Below, piece after piece: positions 42,701-50,731 of a stretch of DNA of 64,000 bases. The notes under the pieces are model-generated. The model worked only from the letters and a program-made list of their open reading frames with translations, was not told where the DNA came from and made no database searches. The translations under genes were made by a program, and so were the position numbers. The DNA comes from Candidatus Chryseobacterium colombiense. Its GTDB lineage: Bacteria; Bacteroidota; Bacteroidia; Flavobacteriales; Weeksellaceae. Position 1 is the stretch's first letter; each line of letters starts with the position of its first letter. The DNA lies in contig CP119310.1 of NCBI GenBank assembly GCA_029203185.1, positions 2,356,001 to 2,420,000 of the forward strand, in the 5' to 3' direction.

Positions 42701-43978
42701 AAGGATGTCATAAACTACGGGTTCTTTTCTATCAATAATTCTCTTTGCAGATTTTACTGTTTTTACAATCCCTCTTTCAATTAGTTTTCTAATGATGAAC
42801 GGTTTGTACAATTCCGCAGCCATATCCTTAGGAATACCACACTCGTGAAGCTGTAAGTTTGGACCTACAACAATTACCGAACGCGCAGAGTAATCTACCC
42901 TTTTCCCTAATAAGTTCTGACGGAAACGACCTTGCTTACCTTTCAATGAATCAGAAAGAGATTTCAATGGTCTGTTTGATTCAGATTTTACAGCAGAAGA
43001 TTTTCTTGTATTATCAAATAATGAATCTACTGATTCCTGAAGCATACGCTTCTCGTTTCTCAAGATTACTTCAGGAGCTTTGATCTCCAATAATCTCTTC
43101 AAACGGTTGTTTCTGATGATAACTCTCCTGTAAAGGTCATTTAAGTCAGAAGTTGCGAAACGTCCTCCATCCAATGGAACCAATGGTCTTAGTTCTGGTG
43201 GGATAACCGGAAGAACACGCATAATCATCCACTCCGGTCTGTTGATCATTCTTGTATTAGCATTTCTCAATGCTTCTACAACGTTCAATCTTTTCAGCGC
43301 TTCAGTTCTTCTTTGTTTTGAACCTTCGTTGTGTGCTTTATGTCTCAAATCGAAAGACAATGCATCAAGATCGATTCTTTTTAATAATTCCTCAACAGCT
43401 TCAGCACCCATTTTAGCGATGAATTTGTTTGGATCAGAATCATCAAGATATTGGTTTTCTACAGGAAGAGTTTCCATGATATCAAGGTACTCTTCTTCTG
43501 TAAGGAATTCCATTTTTTCAAAGTCGGAACCGTCTAATTTCTTAGCAATACCTTGTTGGATCACTACATATCTCTCGTAGTAGATAATCATATCCAATTT
43601 CTTTGAAGGAATACCTAAAAGGTAACCGATTTTGTTTGGTAGAGAACGGAAATACCAAATGTGCGCGATAGGAACAACCAAACCGATATGTCCGATTCTC
43701 TCTCTACGTACTTTTTTCTCCGTAACTTCTACACCACAACGGTCACAAACGATCCCTTTGTAACGAATTCTCTTGTATTTACCACAAGCACATTCGTAAT
43801 CCTTTATAGGACCGAAGATTTTTTCACAGAACAAACCGTCTCTTTCAGGCTTGTGTGTTCTGTAGTTAATAGTTTCCGGTTTAAGAACCTCCCCTCTTGA
43901 GTCTTGTAAAATAGACTCCGGTGAAGCTAAACCGATGGTTATTTTATTAAATCTACTTGATTTATTTTTATTTGACAT
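39713..43978 (-). CDS. rpoC: DNA-directed RNA polymerase subunit beta'
   Basis: A 1421-residue subunit, full length. N-terminal zinc ribbon CACGKYKRIRYKGIVCDRCG, then the clamp, the catalytic NADFDGDQMAVHLPL (three Asp chelating Mg2+), the bridge helix and trigger-loop region ending with the second zinc site CGTLRGTEV ... CAKCYGRNLATGK. The last residues are FEDLN. It forms the active centre with rpoB. It follows rpoB by about 114 bases. No unusual insertion is seen. Confidence 0.99.
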   Translation of the reverse strand: MSNKNKSSRFNKITIGLASPESILQDSRGEVLKPETINYRTHKPERDGLFCEKIFGPIKDYECACGKYKRIRYKGIVCDRCGVEVTEKKVRRERIGHIGLVVPIAHIWYFRSLPNKIGYLLGIPSKKLDMIIYYERYVVIQQGIAKKLDGSDFEKMEFLTEEEYLDIMETLPVENQYLDDSDPNKFIAKMGAEAVEELLKRIDLDALSFDLRHKAHNEGSKQRRTEALKRLNVVEALRNANTRMINRPEWMIMRVLPVIPPELRPLVPLDGGRFATSDLNDLYRRVIIRNNRLKRLLEIKAPEVILRNEKRMLQESVDSLFDNTRKSSAVKSESNRPLKSLSDSLKGKQGRFRQNLLGKRVDYSARSVIVVGPNLQLHECGIPKDMAAELYKPFIIRKLIERGIVKTVKSAKRIIDRKEPVVYDILENVMKGHPVLLNRAPTLHRLGIQAFQPKMIEGKAIQLHPLVTTAFNADFDGDQMAVHLPLGPEAILEAQLLMLGSQNILNPANGSPITVPSQDMVLGLYFMTKELSSTEDMKVKGEGLAFYSPEEAEIAYAEGRVSLNAKVRCRLPVKEDGEIVTRLIETSVGRILFNQIVPKQVGYINELLTKKSLRNVIGKILADTDFPTTVKFLDAMKDLGYSNAFKGGLSFSLGDIVVPVEKKQMIAQSIETVDEIRANYNMGLITDTERYNQVIDVWTNTNAGLTEMIMSRMKTDQGGFNSVYMMLDSGARGSKEQIRQLSGMRGLMAKPQKAGSTGAEIIENPILANFKEGLSILEYFISTHGARKGLADTALKTADAGYLTRRLVDVAQDVIVTEDDCGTLRGTEVTALKKNDEIVEKISERILGRVSLHNIYDPESDELIAEADQVINEVLAKRIEEAGLEAVEVRSPLTCEAKKGICAKCYGRNLATGKMIHMGEAVGVIAAQSIGEPGTQLTLRTFHQGGTAGNVSENPSIVARRDGIVEMDEVRTITSEDENGNTSEVVVSRSTEFRLVADNESRTPLMVANVPYGSILAVKPGDKVKKGDVICTWDAYNAVIIAETSGKVEYEDIIQGISFQLEIDEATGFEEKVISESRNKKAVPTLKVVDSKGVEQKGYNLPVGAHLMVNDGEKIKAGKVLIKIPRKSAKAGDITGGLPRVTELFEARNPSNPAVVTEIDGVVSYGKIKRGNRELIVEAKTGERKIYLVKLSNQILVQENDFVRAGSPLSDGSITPEDILRIKGPTAVQEYLVNEIQEVYRLQGVKIDDKHFEIIVRQMMTKVSIVDGGDTQFLEGALEHKYDFLEENNRVFGLKVVVDAGDSKVFQPGQMITARELRDENSKLKREDQALVEVREALPATATPVLQGITRAALQTKSFMSAASFQETTKVLNEAAVAGKVDDLNGLKENVIVGHRIPAGTGLKEYQNVIVGSRKEFEDLN

Positions 43979-44092
43979 TTTAAATTTGATTAAAGATTAA
44001 AAGATTGAAAGATTCAAAAATTAATTTGATGTTTTTCTTTCACTCTTATGAGTTCAATGATTTTTAAATTTTTGAATAATTAAATCTTTAAA

Positions 44093-47000
44093 TTACTCTT
44101 CCAATCTTACGTCTAATCCAAGACCTTGTAACTCGTGAAGTAATACGTTGAATGATTCCGGAATACCTGGTTCAGGCATAGATTCACCTTTTGCAATTGC
44201 TTCATAAGTTTTTGCTCTACCAATCACGTCATCTGATTTCACAGTCAAGATTTCTCTCAAGATGTTAGATGCTCCGAATGCTTCAAGAGCCCAAACTTCC
44301 ATCTCTCCGAATCTCTGACCTCCGAACTGAGCTTTACCTCCTAACGGCTGCTGAGTAATCAATGAATAAGGACCGATAGAACGTGCGTGCATCTTATCAT
44401 CTACCATGTGTCCTAGTTTCAACATATAAATTACCCCTACTGTAGCCGGCTGTGTAAATCTTTCTCCGGTGCCACCATCATAAAGGTGAGTATTACCAAA
44501 TTTAGGAAGACCTGCTTTTTCAGTGTATTCAGTGATTTGATCTAAACTTGCTCCGTCAAAAATTGGTGTAGCGAACTTCAATCCTAATTTTTTACCAGCC
44601 CATCCAAGAACTGTTTCATAAATCTGACCGATGTTCATACGAGAAGGTACCCCTAGTGGATTCAATACGATATCTACCGGTGTTCCGTCTTCAAGGAATG
44701 GCATATCTTCTTCACGAACGATTCTTGAAACGATACCTTTGTTACCGTGACGTCCTGCCATTTTATCCCCTACATTCAGTTTACGTTTCTTAGCGATGTA
44801 AACTTTAGCCAATTTCATGATACCTGCAGGAAGCTCGTCTCCGATTGAAATTGCAAACTTCTCACGGTTTTTAACCCCTTGGATATCGTTGTATTTGATT
44901 TTGTAATTGTGAATTAATTGTTTAATCAATTCATTTTTATCGTTATCTACAGTCCAGTCTGAACCGCTAACGTTTACATAATCTTCAACTGAAGTCAATA
45001 ATTTATGAGTGAACTTCACACCTTTACCGATGATTTCTTCATCAAGGTCGTTGGTAACCCCTTGAGAAGTTTTACCGCTTACCAGTGTATTTAATTTTTC
45101 AATTAAAGTATTTCTCAACTCATCAAACTTAGCCTTGTAAGTGTTTTCAATTTCTTCAAGTTTAAGTTTTTCTTCAGTTCTTTTCTTTTTGTCTTTAATG
45201 TTTCTTGAGAACAATTTTTTGTTGATAACAACACCTCTTAATGAAGAGTCAGCTTTCAATGATGCATCTTTCACATCACCAGCTTTGTCACCGAAGATTG
45301 CTCTCAAAAGTTTTTCTTCAGGCGTCGGGTCAGATTCACCTTTTGGAGTAATTTTACCAATCATGATATCTCCAGGCTTCACTTCAGCACCGATTCTGAT
45401 CATACCGTTCTCGTCAAGATCTTTGGTAGCTTCTTCAGAAACGTTTGGAATATCCGCTGTCAATTCCTCCATACCTAATTTGGTATCACGAACTTCTAGA
45501 GAGTATTCATCTACGTGGATTGAAGTAAACCAGTCTTCGCGTACAACTTTTTCGTTGATTACGATCGCATCCTCGAAGTTATATCCTTTCCAAGGCATGA
45601 ACGCAACCACTAAGTTTCTACCAAGAGCCAATTCTCCGTCTTCAGTAGCATAACCGTCGCAAAGCACCTGACCTTTCTCAACTACATCACCTACTCTTAC
45701 GTTTGGTCTTAGTGTAATTGTTGTACTTTGGTTAGTTTTTCTAAACTTAGTTAAGTTATATGTTTTAGTAGCAGACTCGAATTGTACTAAATCTTCGTCT
45801 TCACTTCTTTCATATTTAATAACGATTTTATCAGCATCTACATACTCTACAGTACCTGTACCTTCAGCGTTAATTAAAATTCTTGAATCTTTTGCAACTT
45901 GCTGTTCCAGACCTGTACCTACGATTGGAGCCTGTGGCTTCAACAAAGGAACTGCCTGACGCATCATGTTGGATCCCATCAATGCACGGTTCGCATCATC
46001 ATGCTCCAAGAACGGAATTAATGATGCAGAAATACCGGAAATCTGGTTAGGTGCAACATCGATAAGATTTACCTGATTAGGCTCAACTACAGGGTAGTCA
46101 CCATCCAATCTTGCAATAATTCTGTCTGTTAAGAATTCACCATTATCGTTCAATTCAACGTTTGCCTGAGCAATTACTTTATCTTCTTCGTCTTCAGCAT
46201 TTAAGTAAATTGGATCAGCCGATAAATCGATCTTACTGTCTATTACTTTTCTATATGGAGTTTCGATGAAACCTAGTCTGTTGATCTTAGCATAAATACC
46301 TAAAGATGAAATCAAACCGATGTTTGGTCCTTCCGGAGTTTCAATCGGACAAATTCTTCCGTAGTGCGTATGGTGAACGTCTCGAACCTCGAAACCTGCT
46401 CTTTCTCTAGATAAACCACCAGGTCCTAATGCAGAAAGTCTACGCTTATGCGTGATTTCTGATAACGGGTTGGTCTGGTCCATGAACTGAGAAAGCTGGT
46501 TGGTACCAAAGAACGAGTTGATTACTGATGTCAAAGTCTTAGCATTAACAAGATCAAGCGGAGTAAAGATTTCGTTATCTCTAACGTTCATTCTCTCCTT
46601 AATTGTTCTTGCAATTCTTGAAAGACCTACACCGAACTGACCTGCTAATTGCTCACCAACAGTTTTAATTCTTCTGTTTGATAAGTGGTCGATATCATCA
46701 ACCTCTGCTTTAGAGTTAACAAGCTCAATCAGGTGTCTTACAATAGCAATGATATCTTCTTTTGTAAGAACCTCAGTAGTAGTAGGAATGTTAAGACCTA
46801 ATTTTTTGTTCAATCTGTAACGTCCAACTTCACCTAGAGAATATCTTTGCTCAGAGAAGAATAATTTTTCAATAATTCCTCTTGCAGTTTCCTCATCTGG
46901 CGGATCAGCATTTCTTAACTGACGGTAGATATATTCTACAGCCTCTTTTTCAGAGTTTGTAGGGTCTTTCTGTAATGTATTCTGGATGATAGAGAATTCA

Positions 47001-47914
47001 TTGCTGTTTTCTTTGTGAATCAAAATAGATTTCACACCAGCATCAAGAATAAGATCTAAATGTTCTTTTTCAAGAATAGTTTCTCTATCCAAGATGATTT
47101 CATTTCTTTCAATAGAAACTACCTCACCTGTATCTTCATCTACGAAATCTTCAAACCAAGTGTTCAAAACTCTCGCAGCCAATGTTCTTCCTTCAACTTT
47201 TTTAAGGGCAGCTTTAGAAACTTTCACTTCTTCAGCAAGGTCGAAGATCTGAAGGATATCCTTATCAGATTCGTAACCGATAGCTCTTAAAAGAGTAGTT
47301 AGTGGTAATTTTTTCTTACGGTCGATATATGCGTACATAACGCTGTTGATATCGGTCGTAAATTCCATCCAAGATCCTTTGAAAGGGATAATTCTTGAAT
47401 AATACAGTTTTGTTCCATTTGCGTGGTACGTTTGTCCGAAGAATACACCAGGTGAACGGTGAAGCTGCGTAACGATAACTCTTTCTGCACCATTGATGAT
47501 GAAAGATCCACTAGGCGTCATGTATGGAACAGGGCCTAAATATACATCCTGAACTACAGTCTGGAAATCCTCGTGCTCAGGGTCTGTACAATACAATTTA
47601 AGTCTTGCTTTAAGAGGCACTGAATACGTCAATCCTCTTTCCACACACTCATCAATTGAATAACGTGGAGAATCCACCAAATAATCCAAGAATTCCAATA
47701 CGAATTGGTTTCTGGAATCGGTAATTGGGAAATTTTCCTGGAAGGTCTTATACAAACCTTCGTTTGTTCTGTCTTCCGGAAGGGTATCAAGCTGGAAAAA
47801 CTCACTGAAAGACTCGATCTGGATATCCAGGAAGTCAGGAGTAATGATTTTTCCTTTTGCTGAAGAGAAGTTAACTCTCTTATCCCCCCTAGTTGTTGCT
47901 GTTGTTTTACTCAT
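44093..47914 (-). CDS. rpoB: DNA-directed RNA polymerase subunit beta
   Basis: A 1273-residue subunit, full length, beginning MSKTTATTRGDKRVNFSSAK. The rifampicin-binding region reads LSQFMDQTNPLSEITHKRR then LSALGPGGLSRERAGFEVR, with the residues at Escherichia coli positions D516, H526 and S531 all wild type; N518 is Thr. The C-terminal MAGRHGNKGIVSRI, LLHELQGLGLDVRLEE and KARSIGPYSLITQQPLGGKAQFGGQRFGEMEVWALE-type blocks are intact. It is the first gene of the rpoBC unit, with its own promoter about 300 bases upstream. Confidence 0.99.
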   Translation of the reverse strand: MSKTTATTRGDKRVNFSSAKGKIITPDFLDIQIESFSEFFQLDTLPEDRTNEGLYKTFQENFPITDSRNQFVLEFLDYLVDSPRYSIDECVERGLTYSVPLKARLKLYCTDPEHEDFQTVVQDVYLGPVPYMTPSGSFIINGAERVIVTQLHRSPGVFFGQTYHANGTKLYYSRIIPFKGSWMEFTTDINSVMYAYIDRKKKLPLTTLLRAIGYESDKDILQIFDLAEEVKVSKAALKKVEGRTLAARVLNTWFEDFVDEDTGEVVSIERNEIILDRETILEKEHLDLILDAGVKSILIHKENSNEFSIIQNTLQKDPTNSEKEAVEYIYRQLRNADPPDEETARGIIEKLFFSEQRYSLGEVGRYRLNKKLGLNIPTTTEVLTKEDIIAIVRHLIELVNSKAEVDDIDHLSNRRIKTVGEQLAGQFGVGLSRIARTIKERMNVRDNEIFTPLDLVNAKTLTSVINSFFGTNQLSQFMDQTNPLSEITHKRRLSALGPGGLSRERAGFEVRDVHHTHYGRICPIETPEGPNIGLISSLGIYAKINRLGFIETPYRKVIDSKIDLSADPIYLNAEDEEDKVIAQANVELNDNGEFLTDRIIARLDGDYPVVEPNQVNLIDVAPNQISGISASLIPFLEHDDANRALMGSNMMRQAVPLLKPQAPIVGTGLEQQVAKDSRILINAEGTGTVEYVDADKIVIKYERSEDEDLVQFESATKTYNLTKFRKTNQSTTITLRPNVRVGDVVEKGQVLCDGYATEDGELALGRNLVVAFMPWKGYNFEDAIVINEKVVREDWFTSIHVDEYSLEVRDTKLGMEELTADIPNVSEEATKDLDENGMIRIGAEVKPGDIMIGKITPKGESDPTPEEKLLRAIFGDKAGDVKDASLKADSSLRGVVINKKLFSRNIKDKKKRTEEKLKLEEIENTYKAKFDELRNTLIEKLNTLVSGKTSQGVTNDLDEEIIGKGVKFTHKLLTSVEDYVNVSGSDWTVDNDKNELIKQLIHNYKIKYNDIQGVKNREKFAISIGDELPAGIMKLAKVYIAKKRKLNVGDKMAGRHGNKGIVSRIVREEDMPFLEDGTPVDIVLNPLGVPSRMNIGQIYETVLGWAGKKLGLKFATPIFDGASLDQITEYTEKAGLPKFGNTHLYDGGTGERFTQPATVGVIYMLKLGHMVDDKMHARSIGPYSLITQQPLGGKAQFGGQRFGEMEVWALEAFGASNILREILTVKSDDVIGRAKTYEAIAKGESMPEPGIPESFNVLLHELQGLGLDVRLEE

Positions 47915-48069
47915 AAAACTTTTAAGAAAGGGTTAAAAAATATTTTGATTAAAAAATATCAGAAGAGAATCGTATTAAATATGAGAATAAGGATAAATAA
48001 GAAAATTTTGGCGCAATGATCAAGTTTTATTCCTAATGCTCAACTATTTAAATCGTATTAAGCTTCTAA

Positions 48070-48105
48070 CTGCAACACTGGTATATCTTTTCACAGTGTA
48101 ATGCA
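48070..48105 (-). other. Hairpin in the rpoB leader
   Basis: TGCA at 48071-48074 and ACACTG at 48075-48080 pair with CAGTGT at 48094-48099 and TGCA at 48102-48105 (two A bulged). It lies inside the predicted 5' leader of rpoB, about 160 bases upstream of the start codon. There is no T-run, so it is not a plain terminator. Confidence 0.5.
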
Positions 48106-48236
48106 AAATATTTTTATTACTTTTGAGGCAGAACCGCCGCAATATCTATATACAACAAAGCCCTTTCATTTTCATGAAAGAGTTAATCCTCAGTATTTTA
48201 TAGATTTACAAACAATTTTTCGCGCCAAAAGAGGAG

Positions 48237-48267
48237 CAAAGATACGAAAAGTTATCCACATTCACAA
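48237..48267 (-). promoter_or_regulatory. Predicted rpoB promoter
   Basis: On the minus strand a -7 box TATCTTTG at 48244-48237 (consensus TAnnTTTG) with TTG at 48267-48265, 20 bases apart, as Bacteroidota promoters require. It lies between the rplL terminator and rpoB and implies a leader of about 315 bases. A perfect DnaA-box-like TTATCCACA (48252-48260) sits between the two elements. In the same 469-base gap an inverted repeat CTTTCAT/ATGAAAG lies at 48163-48180. Confidence 0.7.
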
Positions 48268-48338
48268 TATTTCATCTCATAATATTACTCATCATTCTTT
48301 GATTAAACTCAAGCGATCCAAACTTTAATCTATAAAAA

Positions 48339-48362
48339 AAGCCCGAGTAAATACTCAGGCTT
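48339..48362 (-). terminator. Terminator of the rplKAJL operon
   Basis: AAGCC-C-GAGTA at 48339-48349 pairs with TACTC-A-GGCTT at 48352-48362 (one C/A mismatch), followed on the minus strand by a run of T. It separates rplL from rpoB. Confidence 0.82.
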
Positions 48363-48383
48363 ATTATGTATCGTATAAATTGA

Positions 48384-48752
48384 TTATTTCAATTCTACTT
48401 CAGCACCAGCTTCTTCTAATTGCTTCTTAAGAGCTTCAGCTTCGTCTTTAGAGATACCTTGCTTCAATGGAGCAGGAGCACCATCTACGATATCTTTAGC
48501 TTCTTTAAGACCAGCACCAGTTAAATCTTTTACTAATTTAACAATAGCTAATTTAGAAGCACCTGCAGACTTAAGAATTACATCGAATTCTGTTTTTTCT
48601 TCAGCAGCTTCACCTGCACCACCTGCAGCAACTACTACAGCAGCAGCAGCTGGTTCAATTCCGTACTCATCCTTAAGGATAGCAGCTAATTCGTTTACGT
48701 CTTTTACTGTTAAGTTTACTAGCGTTTCAGCTAAATTTTTTAAATCTGACAT
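48384..48752 (-). CDS. rplL: 50S ribosomal protein L7/L12
   Basis: A 122-residue acidic protein: N-terminal dimerisation domain ending in an alanine-rich hinge (AAAAVVVAAGGAGEAAEEK, about residues 34-52), then the C-terminal domain TEFDVILKSAGASKLAIVKLVKD and LKEAKDIVDGAP. Typical length. It forms the ribosomal stalk with L10. It lies 44 bases after rplJ and ends the ribosomal operon. Confidence 0.98.
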   Translation of the reverse strand: MSDLKNLAETLVNLTVKDVNELAAILKDEYGIEPAAAAVVVAAGGAGEAAEEKTEFDVILKSAGASKLAIVKLVKDLTGAGLKEAKDIVDGAPAPLKQGISKDEAEALKKQLEEAGAEVELK

Positions 48753-48796
48753 TGTTGTAATGTTTTTGTTGATTATTTATTATTTTTTGAGTGTAA

Positions 48797-49393
48797 TTAT
48801 TCAGCAGCTGGCGTTTCGTCAGTGCTTTCTGCAGCAGGAGCTTCTGGAGCAGCCTCAGCAGGAGTTTCTTCTACTGCAGGAGCAGCAACTTCTTCAGTTG
48901 TAGCTTCTCCAGCTTCAGATTTGTTTTGAAGAGCAGAAACAACTCTTTGAATTGGAGACTGAAGTAATCCGATGATTTCACCGATCATTTCTTCTCTAGA
49001 CTTGATGTTAGCCAACATATCTAGGTTGTTGTCACCAATGTAGAAAGTTTCCTGAACAAAAGCAGATTTCAAAGCTGGCTTTTCTTCTTTCTTTCTGAAC
49101 CCTTGGATTAATTTTGCAGGAGCGTTTGCAGTCTCAGAAATCATAATAGCTGAATTTCCTTTGAAAGACTGGAACATTTCAGAGTAATCTACCCCTTCCA
49201 TTTGCTCCATTGCTTTTTGTAAAAGTGTATTTTTTACTACTTTTACTTTAATATTTTGTTTGAAAGCCTGTCTTCTGAAGTCAGAAGATTTTGCAGCGTT
49301 CAATCCGTCTAGATCTGCTACGTAAACTACTTTTGCATCCTGAAGCAAATCTTTGATCTCTTGTATTGCTACAACTTTTTGGTCTTTTGTCAT
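48797..49393 (-). CDS. rplJ: 50S ribosomal protein L10
   Basis: A 198-residue protein whose first 160 residues are ordinary L10 (MTKDQKVVAIQEIKDLLQDA, VVYVADLDGLNA, VKVVKNTLLQKAMEQ). It is about 30 residues longer than the usual 165-175 because of an Ala/Glu/Pro-rich acidic tail starting around residue 165 (EAGEATTEEVAAPAVEETPA). L10 binds 23S rRNA and the L7/L12 dimers. In operon with rplA and rplL. Confidence 0.97.
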   Translation of the reverse strand: MTKDQKVVAIQEIKDLLQDAKVVYVADLDGLNAAKSSDFRRQAFKQNIKVKVVKNTLLQKAMEQMEGVDYSEMFQSFKGNSAIMISETANAPAKLIQGFRKKEEKPALKSAFVQETFYIGDNNLDMLANIKSREEMIGEIIGLLQSPIQRVVSALQNKSEAGEATTEEVAAPAVEETPAEAAPEAPAAESTDETPAAE

Positions 49394-49410
49394 TGTCTTA
49401 AGGATTTATA

Positions 49411-50103
49411 TTAGTTAACAGATTTAGTATCAATTGCAATACCTGGACTCATTGTAGAAGACAAATAGATAGACTTCACATAAGTTCCTTTAGCAGCAGT
49501 TGGTTTCATTTTAATCAAAGTAGAGATCAATTCCTGAGCATTTTCCTTGATTTTAGCAGCATCAAAAGATACTTTACCAATACCAGCGTGGATAATACCG
49601 TATTTATCAACTTTGAAATCAATTTTACCTGCTTTTACTTCAGTTACTGCTTTACCAATTTCCATAGTTACAGTTCCTGATTTAGGGTTTGGCATTAAAC
49701 CTCTTGGTCCTAATACTCTACCCAATGGTCCTAATTTACCCATTACAGCTGGCATTGTAACGATAACGTCAACATCTGTCCAACCTTCTTTGATTTTTTG
49801 TAAATATTCATCTAGACCTACATAGTCAGCACCAGCTTCTTTAGCTTCTGCTTCTTTATCTGGAGTTACTAAAGCCAAAACTTTAACATCCTTACCAGTT
49901 CCGTGAGGAAGAGATACAACACCTCTTACCATTTGGTTTGCTTTTCTTGGATCTACACCTAGTCTTACAGCGATATCTACAGAAGCATCAAACTTTGCAG
50001 TGTTAACTTCTTTTACAAGAGCTGAACCTTCTTCAAGGTTATAGATTCTACCTTTCTCTACTTTGCTTAAAGCTTCCTTTTGCTTTTTTGTTAATTTTGC
50101 CAT
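49411..50103 (-). CDS. rplA: 50S ribosomal protein L1
   Basis: A 230-residue protein of normal length with the family motifs FDASVDIAVRLGVDPRKANQMVRG, LPHGTGK and MPKVMGKLGPLGRVLGPRGLMPNPK-type block (VIVTMPAVMGKLGPLGRVLG, then RGLMPNPKSGTVT). It binds 23S rRNA at the L1 stalk and often represses its own mRNA. It lies between rplK and rplJ. Confidence 0.98.
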   Translation of the reverse strand: MAKLTKKQKEALSKVEKGRIYNLEEGSALVKEVNTAKFDASVDIAVRLGVDPRKANQMVRGVVSLPHGTGKDVKVLALVTPDKEAEAKEAGADYVGLDEYLQKIKEGWTDVDVIVTMPAVMGKLGPLGRVLGPRGLMPNPKSGTVTMEIGKAVTEVKAGKIDFKVDKYGIIHAGIGKVSFDAAKIKENAQELISTLIKMKPTAAKGTYVKSIYLSSTMSPGIAIDTKSVN

Positions 50104-50117
50104 TTCTTCTTTAAGTA

Positions 50118-50564
50118 TTAAGCGTTAAAAGTTGGTTTAGTTCCTGTTACTTTTAATCCCATAGATCTTGCAGTACCAGCAACCATAGAAACAGCTGAAT
50201 CCATTGTAAAGCAGTTAAGGTCCGCCATTTTATCTTCAGCGATTTTTTTCACTTGATCCCAAGATACAGAACCTACTTTGTTTCTGTTTGGTTCTCCAGA
50301 ACCACCCTTGATTTTAGCCGCATCCATTAACTGGATTGCTGCAGGAGGAGTTTTAATTACGAATTCAAAAGATTTATCTTCGTATACTGTAATTACTACA
50401 GGTAAAACTTGTCCTGGCTTATCTTGAGTTCTTCCGTTAAATTGCTTACAAAACTCCATGATGTTCACACCTGCAGAACCCAAAGCTGGACCTACTGGTG
50501 GAGAAGGGTTAGCTGCGCCACCTTTCACCTGAAGCTTTACCATTTTAAAGACTTTTTTAGCCAT
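50118..50564 (-). CDS. rplK: 50S ribosomal protein L11
   Basis: A 148-residue protein: MVKLQVKGGAANPSPPVGPALGSAGVNIMEFCKQFN, then PVVITVYEDKSFEFVIKTPPA, and the C-terminal rRNA-binding part with SMVAGTARSMGLKV. The annotated start gives MAKKVFKMVK; a shorter start is possible at the second Met. It is the first gene of the rplKAJL operon and here follows an unrelated membrane-protein gene rather than nusG. Confidence 0.98.
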   Translation of the reverse strand: MAKKVFKMVKLQVKGGAANPSPPVGPALGSAGVNIMEFCKQFNGRTQDKPGQVLPVVITVYEDKSFEFVIKTPPAAIQLMDAAKIKGGSGEPNRNKVGSVSWDQVKKIAEDKMADLNCFTMDSAVSMVAGTARSMGLKVTGTKPTFNA

Positions 50565-50662
50565 TTTTTGTTTTTTAAATTTGAATAATTAATGAGTTTG
50601 GAAGCATTTATTATTCAGCAGGTTATCTATTCTCACCTCAGACAATCCTACTTTTCGGACTG

Positions 50663-50693
50663 CAAAATTATGAAATATTTTTGAAATAGCAAA
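50663..50693 (-). promoter_or_regulatory. Predicted rplK promoter
   Basis: On the minus strand a -7 box TAATTTTG at 50670-50663 with TTTG at 50693-50690, 19 bases apart. It lies 99 bases upstream of rplK, so the ribosomal operon is read independently of the inserted genes. Confidence 0.72.
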
Positions 50694-50731
50694 TCGAATC
50701 GACTGATTTTTAGAAAGTATTATATTTTTCT

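Noticed and set aside
43242..43580. A 112-codon plus-strand frame inside rpoC
   Set aside because: Antisense shadow of rpoC with no independent signal.
45141..45653. A 170-codon open frame on the plus strand inside rpoB
   Set aside because: It is antisense to a full-length, highly conserved gene, has a Ser/Phe-rich composition typical of reverse-strand frames, and no promoter or family match.
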